A stretch of DNA of 43,323 nucleotides from Anammoximicrobium sp032229885 (GCA_032229885.1 JAVYAJ010000342.1:1-43323); one strand, 5' to 3'; counted from the first letter of the stretch, positions 15,921 through 24,804 are shown. Notes: a model not told the origin generated them from the sequence alone. Translations and numbers: made by a program.

Positions 15921-17047
15921 TCATGGCTGGCGGCTCGGGAACGCGGCTGTGGCCGATGAGCCGCCGCGTGCTGCCGAAACAACTGATACCCTTTCTGGAT
16001 GGCCAGAGCTTGCTGCGGGTCGCCTTCGATCGATTGGACGGGCTCGTCGATCCTGCCCAGCGATACGTGTGCGCGGGCCGTCCGCATCGCGAGGCCATCC
16101 TGGCGACGTTGCCCGAGCTCGATGACCGGCGGTTTCTCGGCGAGCCGATCGGTCGCGATACGCTGAACGCCGTGGGCTTGACGGCCGCCGTATTGGCCGC
16201 CCGCGATCCCGAGGCCGTATTTGCCGTTTTCACCGCGGATCATGTGATCGAACCCGTCGAGCGGTTCCGCGAGATCGTCGCGGCCGGCTTCGATCTCGTC
16301 GACCGTCACCCCAACACGTTGGTGACGTTCGGGATCACGCCCAGCTATCCGGCCACGGCGTATGGCTATCTGCAACTCGGCCCGGCGTACGAGGGCGCCA
16401 CGGCCGGCGGCGCCACGGACGACGGCGCGGCGCCGCCGGCCGCCGCCGCGCGGGTCGTCGAGCTGTTTCGCGAAAAGCCGCCGCGCGAGCAGGCGGAACA
16501 ATATCTGCGCGAAGGCTCGAACCGTTACGTCTGGAACTCGGGAATGTTCGTCTGGCGGGCGGCTGCGTTGTTGGAGTGCATCGGCCGCTACGAGCCGGCG
16601 GCTCGCGCAGGCCTGAACGCCATCGCCGCCGCCTGGGACACGCCCGACCGGGTGACGACGCTCGAACGCGTCTTTCCTGCTTTGCCCAAGATCAGCATCG
16701 ACCGCGCGGTCATGGAACGGGCCGCCGGCGATCCCGCGATCGGCGTGGCGGCGATCGCGATGCCCGTCCAGTGGCTGGACGTCGGTTCGTGGCCGGCCTT
16801 CGCCGCGACGTGTCCGCGAGACGGCGAAAACAACGCGCTGTCCGCGGGGCGAACACTGCTGCTGGACACGGCCGATTGCCTGGTGGCGAGCAACCAGCCG
16901 GATCACCTAGTGGCCGTCGTCGGCTGTCAGAATCTGGTGGTCGTCCATACGGCCGACGCGACGCTCGTGTGTTCGATGGAGATGGCCGAAAGGATCAAGG
17001 ACGTCCAGCAGGCGGCGCACGATCGATTCGATGGACAGCACACGTGA
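15905..17047 (+). CDS. manC: Mannose-1-phosphate guanylyltransferase
   Basis: A 380-residue cytoplasmic nucleotidyltransferase that makes GDP-mannose from mannose-1-phosphate and GTP. It shows the pyrophosphorylase signature MAGGSGTRLWPMSR (7-20) followed by LPKQLIPF, FTADHVI, the FREKP motif and RYVWNSGMFVWR, and the late VQWLDVGSWPAF. It lacks the C-terminal phosphomannose isomerase domain, so it is the short, monofunctional form. An Ala/Gly-rich insert sits at about residues 162-182, just before FREKP. The start at 15905 overlaps the AGE gene and has AAGGAGA (15891-15897) upstream; a longer frame running through the AGE gene is an artefact. Its product would feed Gmd (2.9-3.9 kb). Confidence 0.92.
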   Translation: MRYAVIMAGGSGTRLWPMSRRVLPKQLIPFLDGQSLLRVAFDRLDGLVDPAQRYVCAGRPHREAILATLPELDDRRFLGEPIGRDTLNAVGLTAAVLAARDPEAVFAVFTADHVIEPVERFREIVAAGFDLVDRHPNTLVTFGITPSYPATAYGYLQLGPAYEGATAGGATDDGAAPPAAAARVVELFREKPPREQAEQYLREGSNRYVWNSGMFVWRAAALLECIGRYEPAARAGLNAIAAAWDTPDRVTTLERVFPALPKISIDRAVMERAAGDPAIGVAAIAMPVQWLDVGSWPAFAATCPRDGENNALSAGRTLLLDTADCLVASNQPDHLVAVVGCQNLVVVHTADATLVCSMEMAERIKDVQQAAHDRFDGQHT

Positions 17048-17254
17048 CGTCGGCGAGGGCCTCGCGTGACCGTAGGACGCGCCCGCTCGCGGCCGAACGT
17101 ACAGACGTGATCCGAACGAACACACAGGCTCAGAGGCCCAAGGACGCCGAGCGACGCAGGACAGACGCGTGGCGTCTTCGTGGCCGCGCGACAACCACGG
17201 CAACCGGGCGAAACGCCTCGCGCAGCTTGACCTTTCGGTTCATCACGGCCGCCT

Positions 17255-17273
17255 GCCGGTTGCCGGAACCGGC
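17255..17273. terminator. Hairpin in the convergent gap between manC and the XRE gene
   Basis: GCCGGTT (17255-17261) and AACCGGC (17267-17273) form a perfect 7-bp stem with a 5-base loop. It sits 208 bp after manC and 68 bp after the convergent XRE-type gene. No T-run follows on either strand, so it is at best a weak or factor-assisted terminator. The rest of the 293-bp gap shows nothing. Confidence 0.3.
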
Positions 17274-17340
17274 CCCAGCGCGTCGCGTTCGCCGCCCCGA
17301 GGCGACGCAGCCGCTGCGCGATTCGGGCACGGCCGTCGCG

Positions 17341-18051
17341 CTAGTCGGACAGGCGGACGAGCGCTTCGTACGCTTCGTGAAGCGACAACCCCTCGGCCAT
17401 CAGGTTGCGAATCAGGGCCGCAAGCTCCGCCTCGTCGTCGAGCTTGCGGCGGGCCAACAAGTTCGCCCAGCGACGCGGATGGAATCGGCGAAACCAGGAT
17501 CCCATCTGATCCGGGTCCGGCGGCAACATGGCGACAACGAATTTGTGCGTTGACTCCACCAGTCGTTTATACGACTCCGTCTCGTCCATTTTCCACTCGC
17601 GAACCAAGTTCTCGAGATAACTCTGCAATTCGGCGTCGCCGCGCAGCGATTTGACCTTGGCGACGATGCCCGCAAGATCCCCCTCGTCGCGACAGAATCG
17701 CTCGACGACGCGCGCGGCCGTCCAGGCCGAATCGATCCATTGCACGCTGTCCTGGTAGTCGATCCCCAATCGCTCCCAACGGTTGATCAGGTTCTTCAGC
17801 CTCTCGGCATACCGCAAGCACGCGCAGGCCGCCGCGCTCTCCCACAACGCGTCCGCCGGGACGTCCAGAACTTCCGCCACTTGCACGACGGCCCGCGGCG
17901 GGCGCCGCGCGGGTCGCTGCAAGCCGAATTGCAGCCACCGCGCGAGCGTCTTGATGCTGACGCCTGAACGTTCGGCGAGCTGGCGCTCGGACAGCGACGA
18001 GCCGTCGATCAGACGCCTCAAATTAGCCGCAAAGACCTCCGACTCGGACAT
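17341..18051 (-). CDS. XRE-type HTH protein with a long helical C-terminal region
   Basis: A 236-residue protein with an N-terminal helix-turn-helix of the XRE/Cro type (about residues 6-66; LSERQLAERSGVSIKTLARWL is the recognition region), so it probably binds DNA. The remainder (70-236) is mostly charged helix, with no catalytic motif I recognise; KVKSLRGDAELQSYLENLVREW may mediate dimerisation. The ATG at 18051 is the first in frame. It lies alone on the minus strand between manC and the heparinase-like gene. It could regulate its neighbours, but the sequence gives no direct evidence of that. Confidence 0.78.
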   Translation of the reverse strand: MSESEVFAANLRRLIDGSSLSERQLAERSGVSIKTLARWLQFGLQRPARRPPRAVVQVAEVLDVPADALWESAAACACLRYAERLKNLINRWERLGIDYQDSVQWIDSAWTAARVVERFCRDEGDLAGIVAKVKSLRGDAELQSYLENLVREWKMDETESYKRLVESTHKFVVAMLPPDPDQMGSWFRRFHPRRWANLLARRKLDDEAELAALIRNLMAEGLSLHEAYEALVRLSD

Positions 18052-18297
18052 GGCGATCCATTCTGTGCGGAAGTTTAAAACGAGACGCGCTGCGCGTCGC
18101 GGTGGGGCGCTGTCGGGCTATCCGGCGGCGCCCGCCGACACCACGACTTCGCTCGGCCGAGCGTCCAGACGTCGCCGGCGAATCCCCGCGCAAAACGTCG
18201 GCGTGCGCGCGGCGCGATTCTCGGCCGACGCACGGTGCGCAGCGGCCCGGGCAGGGCCCAGAGGCCGCTGGACGACCGGGATTGCGGCCGGGCGGGA

Positions 18298-20331
18298 CTA
18301 CCACGCCAGCGGCGAGTCCAGGCGAACTTGGTCGTTGGGCGTCAGCGCCCGGGCGCCCGGCGTCAGCACGACGGCCAGGTCGAGCGTGCCCGAGTCCGGC
18401 GCGATCGCTTGAAATCCGACCATCACGGTCCCTGGATTGGGCGAATCCCATTCGTTCTTCGGCGTCGCCGTTTCGTACAGAGCCCACGTCGGTTCGTCCG
18501 ACAATAAAATTCGGAGCCGCAACGAAGCGTCGCCCTGCCGCAGCGTCAGCGTTCGCGCGCCGACCTCGCCCGGCTTGGCAGCCGTCACCATGCCCCAGCG
18601 AACGGTCGCCCGCGGCTTCAGCCCCTCGAGCCGATCCCGGACGAGCACTTCGCCGCTGGGCAACAGGGCGATCCCCCGGTGAACCGACGCAGCCTGGCCG
18701 GCATACACCGGCGTGAGGTCCGCCACGGAATGCGGAAACGCCGGATCGTCCGAGAAACGCACAATTTTGGCGTTGCCGGCGACGACCTGTGGGCCGTCGT
18801 CGATGACCAATGTGTTGTGGCTGAGAACGCTCTGACGGAAGACTCGCCACCGGTCCGACTGCTGGGCAAAGCTCCAAAAATTCATCTTTCGCGATTCGAT
18901 CCGGTGATAGCCCTCGGCGCCCAGATCGATCCCCCAACGCACGCCATCCGCGTCCAAGACGAACGAGCCCGCGTCCATGTGGCCGTGCGGTCCCGACGGC
19001 GAGCCGGCCTTGAATCCGACGAACACGGCGCTCGGATCGCTCCACGACGTCCGATGCACCGAGATCGGCGTGGTGGACTCGCTCGTCCAGTGCAAGGGCA
19101 TTCGGATCGCGTCGGAGGTCGCCGTCGGCTGCCTCCACAGCAGCAGCAAGGGCAGGAAACGATTCGCTCCCGAACCCGCATCGGCGGGCGTCTGCAGAAC
19201 GCGCTGCAGCGGCGCCGCCTCGCCCCACAGCCAGTCCGGACGATCGTAACGCGCGGCAAACCAATGTACGGCCGGCTCGGTCGCCCGGCCCGAACCTCCA
19301 TCCGCATAGTTGAAACTCAGGCCCGAGGGCCCCGTCATCAAGGCTGGATACTGGCCCGTCTGGTCGAAGCCCGGCGCTTGATCAAGCCCGAAATTGCGGC
19401 CCAAAACCGACTCGAGCATCGTGATTAGCAGGACGTTGTACGTCGTCCCATACGCCCAATAGCCGGGCCCCTCGGGATAACTGCCGTGGGGCGCGTACAT
19501 CGCCATCGAGACCGGCAGATTGGTCAGCGCCCGTTGGATGGTCTTGACCGCCGCCTGGCGGTCGTCCTCGAGCACCGCCAAGGCGCCCGCGACCATGCCC
19601 CCATGACAGACCTGCCCCCAGTTGTTGCGGGCCCGCGTCCAGCCGTGGTGCGCGGTGTCCAGCGGCACGCGAACCCCTTTTTCGAGAATCGCCGCCCCCA
19701 CGACTGGACGCGCGGCGGCGTCGAGCTGGTCGTACAGCCAGTCGTAGCCGATCGCCAACGCCAAGGTCATCTCGGCCACGTCCAGAAAATGGCTGGGGTT
19801 CCAGTCGGAGAACGCGGCCGCAGCCAGCATCTCGCGTTCGGCGCGCGCGGCATACGCCCGATTCCCGCTCAGATGGTACGCCATCGCCAGGGTGAGCACC
19901 CGCTGGACCGCGCGGCGCGATTCACCCAACAGCCGCCGCCCCTCCAGCTTTCGTTCGATCGGCTTGACCCGGAGCATCGCGTCGGCGTTCCGCAACACAC
20001 ACGCGGCGATCGGTCGCAGCGCCGGATCTCGCTGCGTCTGCTCGCGCAGCCGCTGCGCGTCGCCCGGGCCGATCAGCAGCCGCGGGCGCCCCAACTCGGC
20101 CCGATCGATCAACGCTCGCAGCGCATCGTCGCTGAGCTGGGGCGGGAACGACGCGGGCTTGTCAGTCGCTGGCGGCCGGGCCGCCGCGAGCTGTGGGGCC
20201 GCCGCGAGCTCTGGGGACGAAGTGGCTGGCGTTTCCGCCGAGTGCAGCGAGTTGGCGGTCAGTATGGCCAGGGCCCACGTCGCCAGGGCCCAGGCCCGCG
20301 GCGGCGGGCGACGAGCTTGCAGGTCGCGCAT
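18298..20331 (-). CDS. Secreted heparinase II/III-like polysaccharide lyase
   Basis: A 677-residue exported protein: signal peptide (WALATWALAILTANSLHSA), an N-terminal alpha/alpha-toroid region (about 80-390) with ARNNWGQVCHGGM and SYPEGPGYWAYGTTY, and a C-terminal beta-sandwich region carrying the family motif PSGPHGHMDAGSFVLD (His449, His451, Asp453). This matches the heparinase II/III-like superfamily (PL8/12/15/17/21-type folds), which cleave uronate-containing glycans by beta-elimination. The exact glycan (heparan, alginate, other) cannot be told. The ATG at 20331 has GAGGA seven bases upstream and places the signal peptide correctly; an earlier in-frame start at 20445 gives a Cys/Arg-rich leader with no function. 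Confidence 0.82.
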   Translation of the reverse strand: MRDLQARRPPPRAWALATWALAILTANSLHSAETPATSSPELAAAPQLAAARPPATDKPASFPPQLSDDALRALIDRAELGRPRLLIGPGDAQRLREQTQRDPALRPIAACVLRNADAMLRVKPIERKLEGRRLLGESRRAVQRVLTLAMAYHLSGNRAYAARAEREMLAAAAFSDWNPSHFLDVAEMTLALAIGYDWLYDQLDAAARPVVGAAILEKGVRVPLDTAHHGWTRARNNWGQVCHGGMVAGALAVLEDDRQAAVKTIQRALTNLPVSMAMYAPHGSYPEGPGYWAYGTTYNVLLITMLESVLGRNFGLDQAPGFDQTGQYPALMTGPSGLSFNYADGGSGRATEPAVHWFAARYDRPDWLWGEAAPLQRVLQTPADAGSGANRFLPLLLLWRQPTATSDAIRMPLHWTSESTTPISVHRTSWSDPSAVFVGFKAGSPSGPHGHMDAGSFVLDADGVRWGIDLGAEGYHRIESRKMNFWSFAQQSDRWRVFRQSVLSHNTLVIDDGPQVVAGNAKIVRFSDDPAFPHSVADLTPVYAGQAASVHRGIALLPSGEVLVRDRLEGLKPRATVRWGMVTAAKPGEVGARTLTLRQGDASLRLRILLSDEPTWALYETATPKNEWDSPNPGTVMVGFQAIAPDSGTLDLAVVLTPGARALTPNDQVRLDSPLAW

Positions 20332-20649
20332 CGGAGGATCCTCGCTTTCTTCCTTGAGGATGGCGTCGGGGCGTGCCGCCGCTGCGCGTCCGTCGCGACA
20401 AGGGCAGGCCGACCGGCAGCCACACAGCCGTCGTTCCGCAGACAAGCAGAACAGAAAACGCGCGACGCTTCAACCGCCCTTTGGCGCGGACCCTTCGCTC
20501 GCGTTCGGCGGTGACGGGCCGGCGACACCAGCCGACGTGGCGCCGCTTGCGCGCGGCGAGGCCGCCCCTCGCGCGCTCCTCGCCATCCAATACGGCAGGA
20601 TGCCGCGTCCAGCAATGCCCGCCGATCCTTCGCGCGCCTCGCCGTTGCT
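20332..20649. other. 318-bp gap between two minus-strand genes
   Basis: No supported gene. One minus-strand frame contains a short hydrophobic stretch (FSVLLVCGTTAVWLPVGL) after a possible TTG codon, but it has no good ribosome binding site and overlaps the heparinase-like gene, so I treat it as chance. A small CGGCA/TGCCG hairpin occurs near 20600. Confidence 0.5.
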
Positions 20650-22767
20650 TCAACCCCCTGCGCCCCAGGCCGCGGCATAGTCGAGCGAGTAGGCCGGCGG
20701 ATCGCCGCCCGGCCCGACCAGATAATGTTCCATCCACTGCAGCATTCTCAGTTGATAGTCGAAGCGAGCCGCCGCACGGCGATTGCCGTGGCCTTCGCCC
20801 GGGTACAGGACGAGCCGCACCGGGGCTTGAGCCAGCGTCTTCAGGTGTCGATATAGCTCGAGCGACTGCGATGGGGCGACCCGCGGATCGTCTTTGCCAT
20901 GCAGGATCAACAGCGGCGTGCGATGCCGCTGGACGTAGTGAATCGGACTCCGCTCGAGGAAATACTCCCAGGCTTCCCACAGGCGTTTGCCATGGTGGAC
21001 CAGGAACATCTCCTCGGGAATGTCCGTCGTGCCGAGTTTCGAAATATTGTCGCTGATCCCCACGAACATCACGCTCGCGGCAAAGCGATCGGAAAAGTAC
21101 GTGGCGCCCCAGGCCGAGGCGTAGCCTCCGTAGGAACCGCCCGTGATGCCGACCTTGTCCTTGTCGGCAAGGCCCATCGCAATCAAGTGATCGACGGCGT
21201 CCACGAGATCGTCGAACTCGCGGCCGGCGGCGTCGCCCTGCCCCAACTTCGAGAACGCGACGCCCCGCCCCGTGCTGCCGCGATAGTTCGGATAGAACAC
21301 GGCGAACCCGCGAGCCGCGCCCAGTTGGCCGGGTCCGGCATAGCTGGTGATCCAGCCGTTGCTGACGTGCGCTTCGGGGCCGCCATGGACGTACAGGATC
21401 AACGGATAGCGACGTCCTGCCTCGTAGTTCAGCGGGTAGACCAAAATCCCTTCCAACTTCAAGCCATCGCGAGCCTGCCAGCTCACAACCTCTTGGCGGG
21501 CCAGTCGCCGCTTGGCGAGCCATGCGTTGCTGGCCGTCAGGCGGCGCGGCGTCTGGTCGTTCACGCCCTGCAGGAACACCTCGCTGGGATGCTCTGGCGC
21601 GCTGCCTACGGACGCCCATGTACGGCCGTCGCGCGCGAGCGACAGGCTCGTCCAGATCGGCGTTGCCGGTCCAGAGCGGACCTTCCGCTGGCCGTCGAGG
21701 TCCACTTCGCCGACCGTTGCGCCGACGCCTTCGTGGGCAATCCACATCAGCGTCCGAGCGTCCTTCCAGGCCACGTCGCGAACGTGGGCTTGATAGTCCG
21801 GCATCAGATCGCGCGGGGCGCCGCCCCCCGGCGCCGGAACGACCATCAGCCGTCCCTCGGCTGGATCGTTCAGATCCGCGCCCGAAATCAGCGCCAAATG
21901 TCGCCCGTCGGGACTCCACAGCACCCGTCCCAGCTTGCCGGGATTCTGGATCCGATCCACGATCTGGCCCGTGTCGACGTCGACGATCGCGACTCGCTTG
22001 AACATGTAGCCGTCGTCGACCAGCGGCGTCGGAGCGAGCACGACGGCCAATTGCCGCCCGGAGGGGCTCCACGCAACGGCGCTCGCCGACCCAGGCAATT
22101 CCAGTCGGCGCGGCTGGCCGTCGCCCGCGGCCGCGGCGATCCAGACTTTCACCGCTCGCCAGTCCTCTTCGTAGACCTCCTGATTAAAGCCTTTCTCGCG
22201 AGACTCTTTCTCGTCCTTGCGCTGCGGTTCCGCAGCCAGCAGCGCCAGCCACTGGCCATCGGCGCTATACTCCGCCGCGCGGATGTCCGTGTCCAGCGCG
22301 ATCACGCGCCGCGCCTCGCCGCCATCGACTGCAATCGTGTACAAGTCCGTGGTGGACGCGGCGCCGCGCCGGGACAAGAACGCGATCGATCGGCCGTCCG
22401 GCGTCCACTGAACGTCCCCCACACTGACCTGACCCGTGACGAACGGCCGCGATTGGCCTTTGGCGTCGACGACATGCAGTTCGCTCGAGGCCGGCCCATT
22501 GTCGCCCGCCAGCGGGTTGCGAGGAACGGCCAGGGTGTACGCCACACAGCCGCCATCCGGGGAAACCACGGCGGACAATACATTTTGCGCGCTAGCTACG
22601 TCCCGTGGCGCGAATACGGCGTTGGCGGCTTGCGCAGCTACAGGGCTCGAACACGGCGTCAGCCCGCTGGACAGGCCGAGGAACAACAAGCCGAGGGCGA
22701 GCCGCCGAGCCCGTGCATACGAGGAAAACGAGCCGCCGCCACGCCGCGGAACGAAGAGGTTCGTCAT
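20650..22767 (-). CDS. S9-family prolyl oligopeptidase/acylaminoacyl-peptidase, exported
   Basis: A 705-residue serine peptidase. A signal peptide (LALGLLFLGLSSG... ending VAAQA) is followed by a seven-bladed beta-propeller-like region (about 45-420, with repeated WTPDGRSIAFLS and WSPSGRQLAVVL-type blades) and a C-terminal alpha/beta hydrolase. The catalytic triad is Ser545 in GITGGSYGGY, Asp627 in HGKDDPRV and His660 in GEGHGNRR. Such enzymes cleave short peptides or acyl-amino acids in the periplasm. The ATG at 22767 has AGGAG eight bases upstream; an earlier in-frame start at 22845 is rejected because it precedes the ribosome binding site. A TATACT hexamer at 22815-22820 (minus strand) may be the -10 element. 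Confidence 0.93.
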   Translation of the reverse strand: MTNLFVPRRGGGSFSSYARARRLALGLLFLGLSSGLTPCSSPVAAQAANAVFAPRDVASAQNVLSAVVSPDGGCVAYTLAVPRNPLAGDNGPASSELHVVDAKGQSRPFVTGQVSVGDVQWTPDGRSIAFLSRRGAASTTDLYTIAVDGGEARRVIALDTDIRAAEYSADGQWLALLAAEPQRKDEKESREKGFNQEVYEEDWRAVKVWIAAAAGDGQPRRLELPGSASAVAWSPSGRQLAVVLAPTPLVDDGYMFKRVAIVDVDTGQIVDRIQNPGKLGRVLWSPDGRHLALISGADLNDPAEGRLMVVPAPGGGAPRDLMPDYQAHVRDVAWKDARTLMWIAHEGVGATVGEVDLDGQRKVRSGPATPIWTSLSLARDGRTWASVGSAPEHPSEVFLQGVNDQTPRRLTASNAWLAKRRLARQEVVSWQARDGLKLEGILVYPLNYEAGRRYPLILYVHGGPEAHVSNGWITSYAGPGQLGAARGFAVFYPNYRGSTGRGVAFSKLGQGDAAGREFDDLVDAVDHLIAMGLADKDKVGITGGSYGGYASAWGATYFSDRFAASVMFVGISDNISKLGTTDIPEEMFLVHHGKRLWEAWEYFLERSPIHYVQRHRTPLLILHGKDDPRVAPSQSLELYRHLKTLAQAPVRLVLYPGEGHGNRRAAARFDYQLRMLQWMEHYLVGPGGDPPAYSLDYAAAWGAGG

Positions 22768-23287
22768 GGTGTGTGCTCCTGAACATTCAACGTGCCGAAT
22801 GGGATCCAAGGACAAGTATAGATCGCAATCCGATCCCCGAACCATCTTCCGCGCAACTCGGCGTCAAACTTTACGGTTCAGGGCCGGGCTTTCGCGGCGC
22901 AGCACGGCCGAAGCCCCTGGCAAAGCTCCGGCACAAGATATCCCCCTGCGCCGCCAACCTTGTTTTTGGGGGAGGCCAAGACGTCTCGATGCGAAAACGC
23001 GGCAGAGACGTGCCTGCGGATTTTAACCTTGTCAGCAGGGGCCATGGGTTGCGGAGGAGGCGAACGGCGCGTTTGCCGCCGGGTGGCGCGAAGTTGTCGT
23101 GCTGGGCCCCGCCTGGACGCCTGCGAAACTGAATTCTTCGCGAACAATAAAGGCCTGGCAACCTGGCGAGCCGCAAATGGGGCAGGTGGCTCCGTTCGAC
23201 TCGCAACGATCGCATTCTAACCATCGCCGCGCCTGAAGACACATCAAGTAGGCCCGGCGGAGCAAAGATCGGCCGCGGGGTCCATTG
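22768..23287. other. 520-bp gap upstream of the S9 peptidase gene
   Basis: Apart from a possible Cys-rich mini-gene at 23032-23244 (listed separately) and a -10-like TATACT at 22820-22815 on the minus strand, nothing is recognised. An AACCTTGT word occurs twice (near 22957 and 23024), and CCCCC/GGGGG runs near 22940 and 22970 could pair across a long loop. Confidence 0.5.
23032..23244 (-). CDS. Possible small cysteine-rich protein (weak)
   Basis: A 70-codon frame from ATG 23244. Its first half looks protein-like: MCLQARRWLECDRC, then NGATCPICGSPGC and AFIVREEFSFAG, giving cysteines at 2, 11, 14, 21, 24 and 29, with two CxxC pairs as in a zinc ribbon. The second half (from about residue 46) is Ser/Thr/Ala/Pro-rich and unconvincing. 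No clear ribosome binding site precedes it. It may be a real small zinc-ribbon gene, a remnant of a longer one, or chance. Confidence 0.22.
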   Translation of the reverse strand: MCLQARRWLECDRCESNGATCPICGSPGCQAFIVREEFSFAGVQAGPSTTTSRHPAANAPFASSATHGPC

Positions 23288-24397
23288 TCACGGCTGGATT
23301 GCGCGGTAGAAACGCCCCATGGCTTCGAGTTTCTCGTTCTGCTGGCGCAGCGAGCCCCAGTGGAAGACGAGCACGCCGGTGGCGGGCAGCCGCGTGCCGT
23401 GATCGAGCACGCTGGAGACTTGCTCGCTCGGCACGCTTTCACCCCAATCGGCCAATTGGACGATCGGCCAGATGCGAATCCGTTCGTCAGGCGTCCCGCG
23501 AATGCCGAGATGCGCGCCCAGCCATGCGGTCTGCCGCGAGATCCACGCCGCGTCGGTCGCATGGCCGAAGCGGGCGTGGTAGGGCATGATGCTGAATACG
23601 TCGACATAGCGAGCTTGCGCCTTCAGGTCGATGGCCAGTTTTGTTCGGAGCGCTCCGTCGAAGTCCGTGTCGGTCCACGGGCAGTGGAATGTCCCCAACA
23701 GGGCCTTGGGACGCGCGTGATCGCGGATCGCGTGGAACTCGCGAACCCAATCGGTGAACACGTCACACCGCCAACGATGCCACGCGTCCGCGCGATGGCT
23801 CAGGATCCACGGACCGATCGAGGCGTCGGCGCCGTCCGGCAGGTCGGTGTTCGTTTCCCGCGCAAACTGGGTGACGCACCGCCGACAAAAGCACGTGTCC
23901 GGCATGGCCGGTTCGGCGCGTTCCCAACTGGCGTGGCTGTGGTGATAGTCGAGCCAAATGCCGTCGATCTCGAAATCTCGGAGAACACGGGTGAACTCGT
24001 CCATGCGAAAGCGGCGATAGGCGGGATGCGTCGGGCAGATCCCCTGCCATCCGTGGGGCGGCGGGCAGACCTCACCATCGACGCCGACTGGCGCCGCATC
24101 GGGGTGGTCCTTGAGATAGCTGGCGACGTGCAGCGTGTTGAACTCGGCATAGATCCGCGCGTTCTGCGCCCGCAGCGTCGCGACGCGCTCGACGTTCAGG
24201 CTGCCAGAACCCATCCATACCGCATTGATCCCCCAGTCCTGCAGTGTGCCGCCGCGCGCCAGCAACTCGGTGGGCACGCCGCCGTAAACGCCGCGGACTT
24301 CGACGTGCGGCCGAGGCCGCTGCTGGGCCGCGGCCTCGGCCGCGATCGCCGTGAAACCGAGCGTCGCGACAAGACAGAACAAAGGACGCCGAGCCAT
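23288..24397 (-). CDS. Secreted TIM-barrel glycoside hydrolase-like protein
   Basis: A 369-residue exported protein (signal peptide FCLVATLGFTAIAAEAAAQ). The body resembles the hypothetical glycoside hydrolase-like (GHL) TIM-barrel families: GVYGGVPTELLARGG, NAVWMGS, IYAEFNT, then CPTHPAYRRF, EIDGIWLDYHHSH with candidate acidic catalytic residues, and a CFCRRC cysteine motif (near residues 168-173) seen in several GHL proteins. YVDVFSIMPYH and VLVFHWGS complete the barrel strands. The substrate is unknown and the family assignment is by eye. AAAGGG lies eight bases before the ATG. It stands alone and diverges from metF. Confidence 0.75.
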   Translation of the reverse strand: MARRPLFCLVATLGFTAIAAEAAAQQRPRPHVEVRGVYGGVPTELLARGGTLQDWGINAVWMGSGSLNVERVATLRAQNARIYAEFNTLHVASYLKDHPDAAPVGVDGEVCPPPHGWQGICPTHPAYRRFRMDEFTRVLRDFEIDGIWLDYHHSHASWERAEPAMPDTCFCRRCVTQFARETNTDLPDGADASIGPWILSHRADAWHRWRCDVFTDWVREFHAIRDHARPKALLGTFHCPWTDTDFDGALRTKLAIDLKAQARYVDVFSIMPYHARFGHATDAAWISRQTAWLGAHLGIRGTPDERIRIWPIVQLADWGESVPSEQVSSVLDHGTRLPATGVLVFHWGSLRQQNEKLEAMGRFYRAIQP

Positions 24398-24804
24398 GCT
24401 TCAAACCCTTTCTCTCCTGCTGCGTGCGGTTTCCCAAACCATGTTGACGGACCGATCGGGGCTGGCTGTTTTGCCAAACTAGATTATCATGTCCTGGCCG
24501 TGGCGAGCAATCCGCATCGATGCCCGTCTCGTGCACAGGCGAGACGGCGCACGGAATGACGGAATACAGGTCGCGCGCTGGGCGGCACGGACGGGCTGGC
24601 GCGCCTCCGCCACGCCGTCGGTCCGCGTCGCGCGGATCGTCGCGCCGAGGGCCGCCCAACGCGGCACGCCCAAGGCACAAGGATTCCTTGGCCTGATGGC
24701 CGCTGGACGCCTGCGGCGACGTGTTTCCAGCCCGACTTGATCACCCAAAACAGCCAGCGAACGTGCAGGCGAGGGTTCCTGTACGACGATCCTGACAAGG
24801 TGCC
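24398..24804. other. 407-bp divergent gap between the TIM-barrel gene and metF
   Basis: No gene supported. It holds a perfect 8-bp stem-loop at 24524-24547 (listed separately) and a CCAAGG/CCTTGG pair around 24670-24692. I looked for SAM, SAH and cobalamin riboswitch cores upstream of metF and could not recognise one. Confidence 0.55.
24524..24547. repeat. Perfect 8-bp stem-loop
   Basis: CCGTCTCG (24524-24531), 8-base loop TGCACAGG, CGAGACGG (24540-24547). It lies 127 bp from the TIM-barrel gene start and 258 bp from metF. It could be an operator or part of a leader RNA; nothing distinguishes these. Confidence 0.4.

Noticed and set aside
20332..20490. A minus-strand TTG-started frame with a hydrophobic stretch (FSVLLVCGTTAVWLPVGL) that might be a small secreted protein
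   Set aside because: No proper ribosome binding site, no domain, and it runs into the heparinase-like coding region.
20899..22782. A 627-codon plus-strand open frame opposite the S9 peptidase gene
   Set aside because: The minus strand encodes an intact catalytic triad and propeller. The plus frame is Arg/Gln/His-rich noise.
24398..24804. A riboswitch upstream of metF
   Set aside because: I could not recognise SAM, SAH or cobalamin riboswitch cores; the only clear structure is a simple stem-loop.
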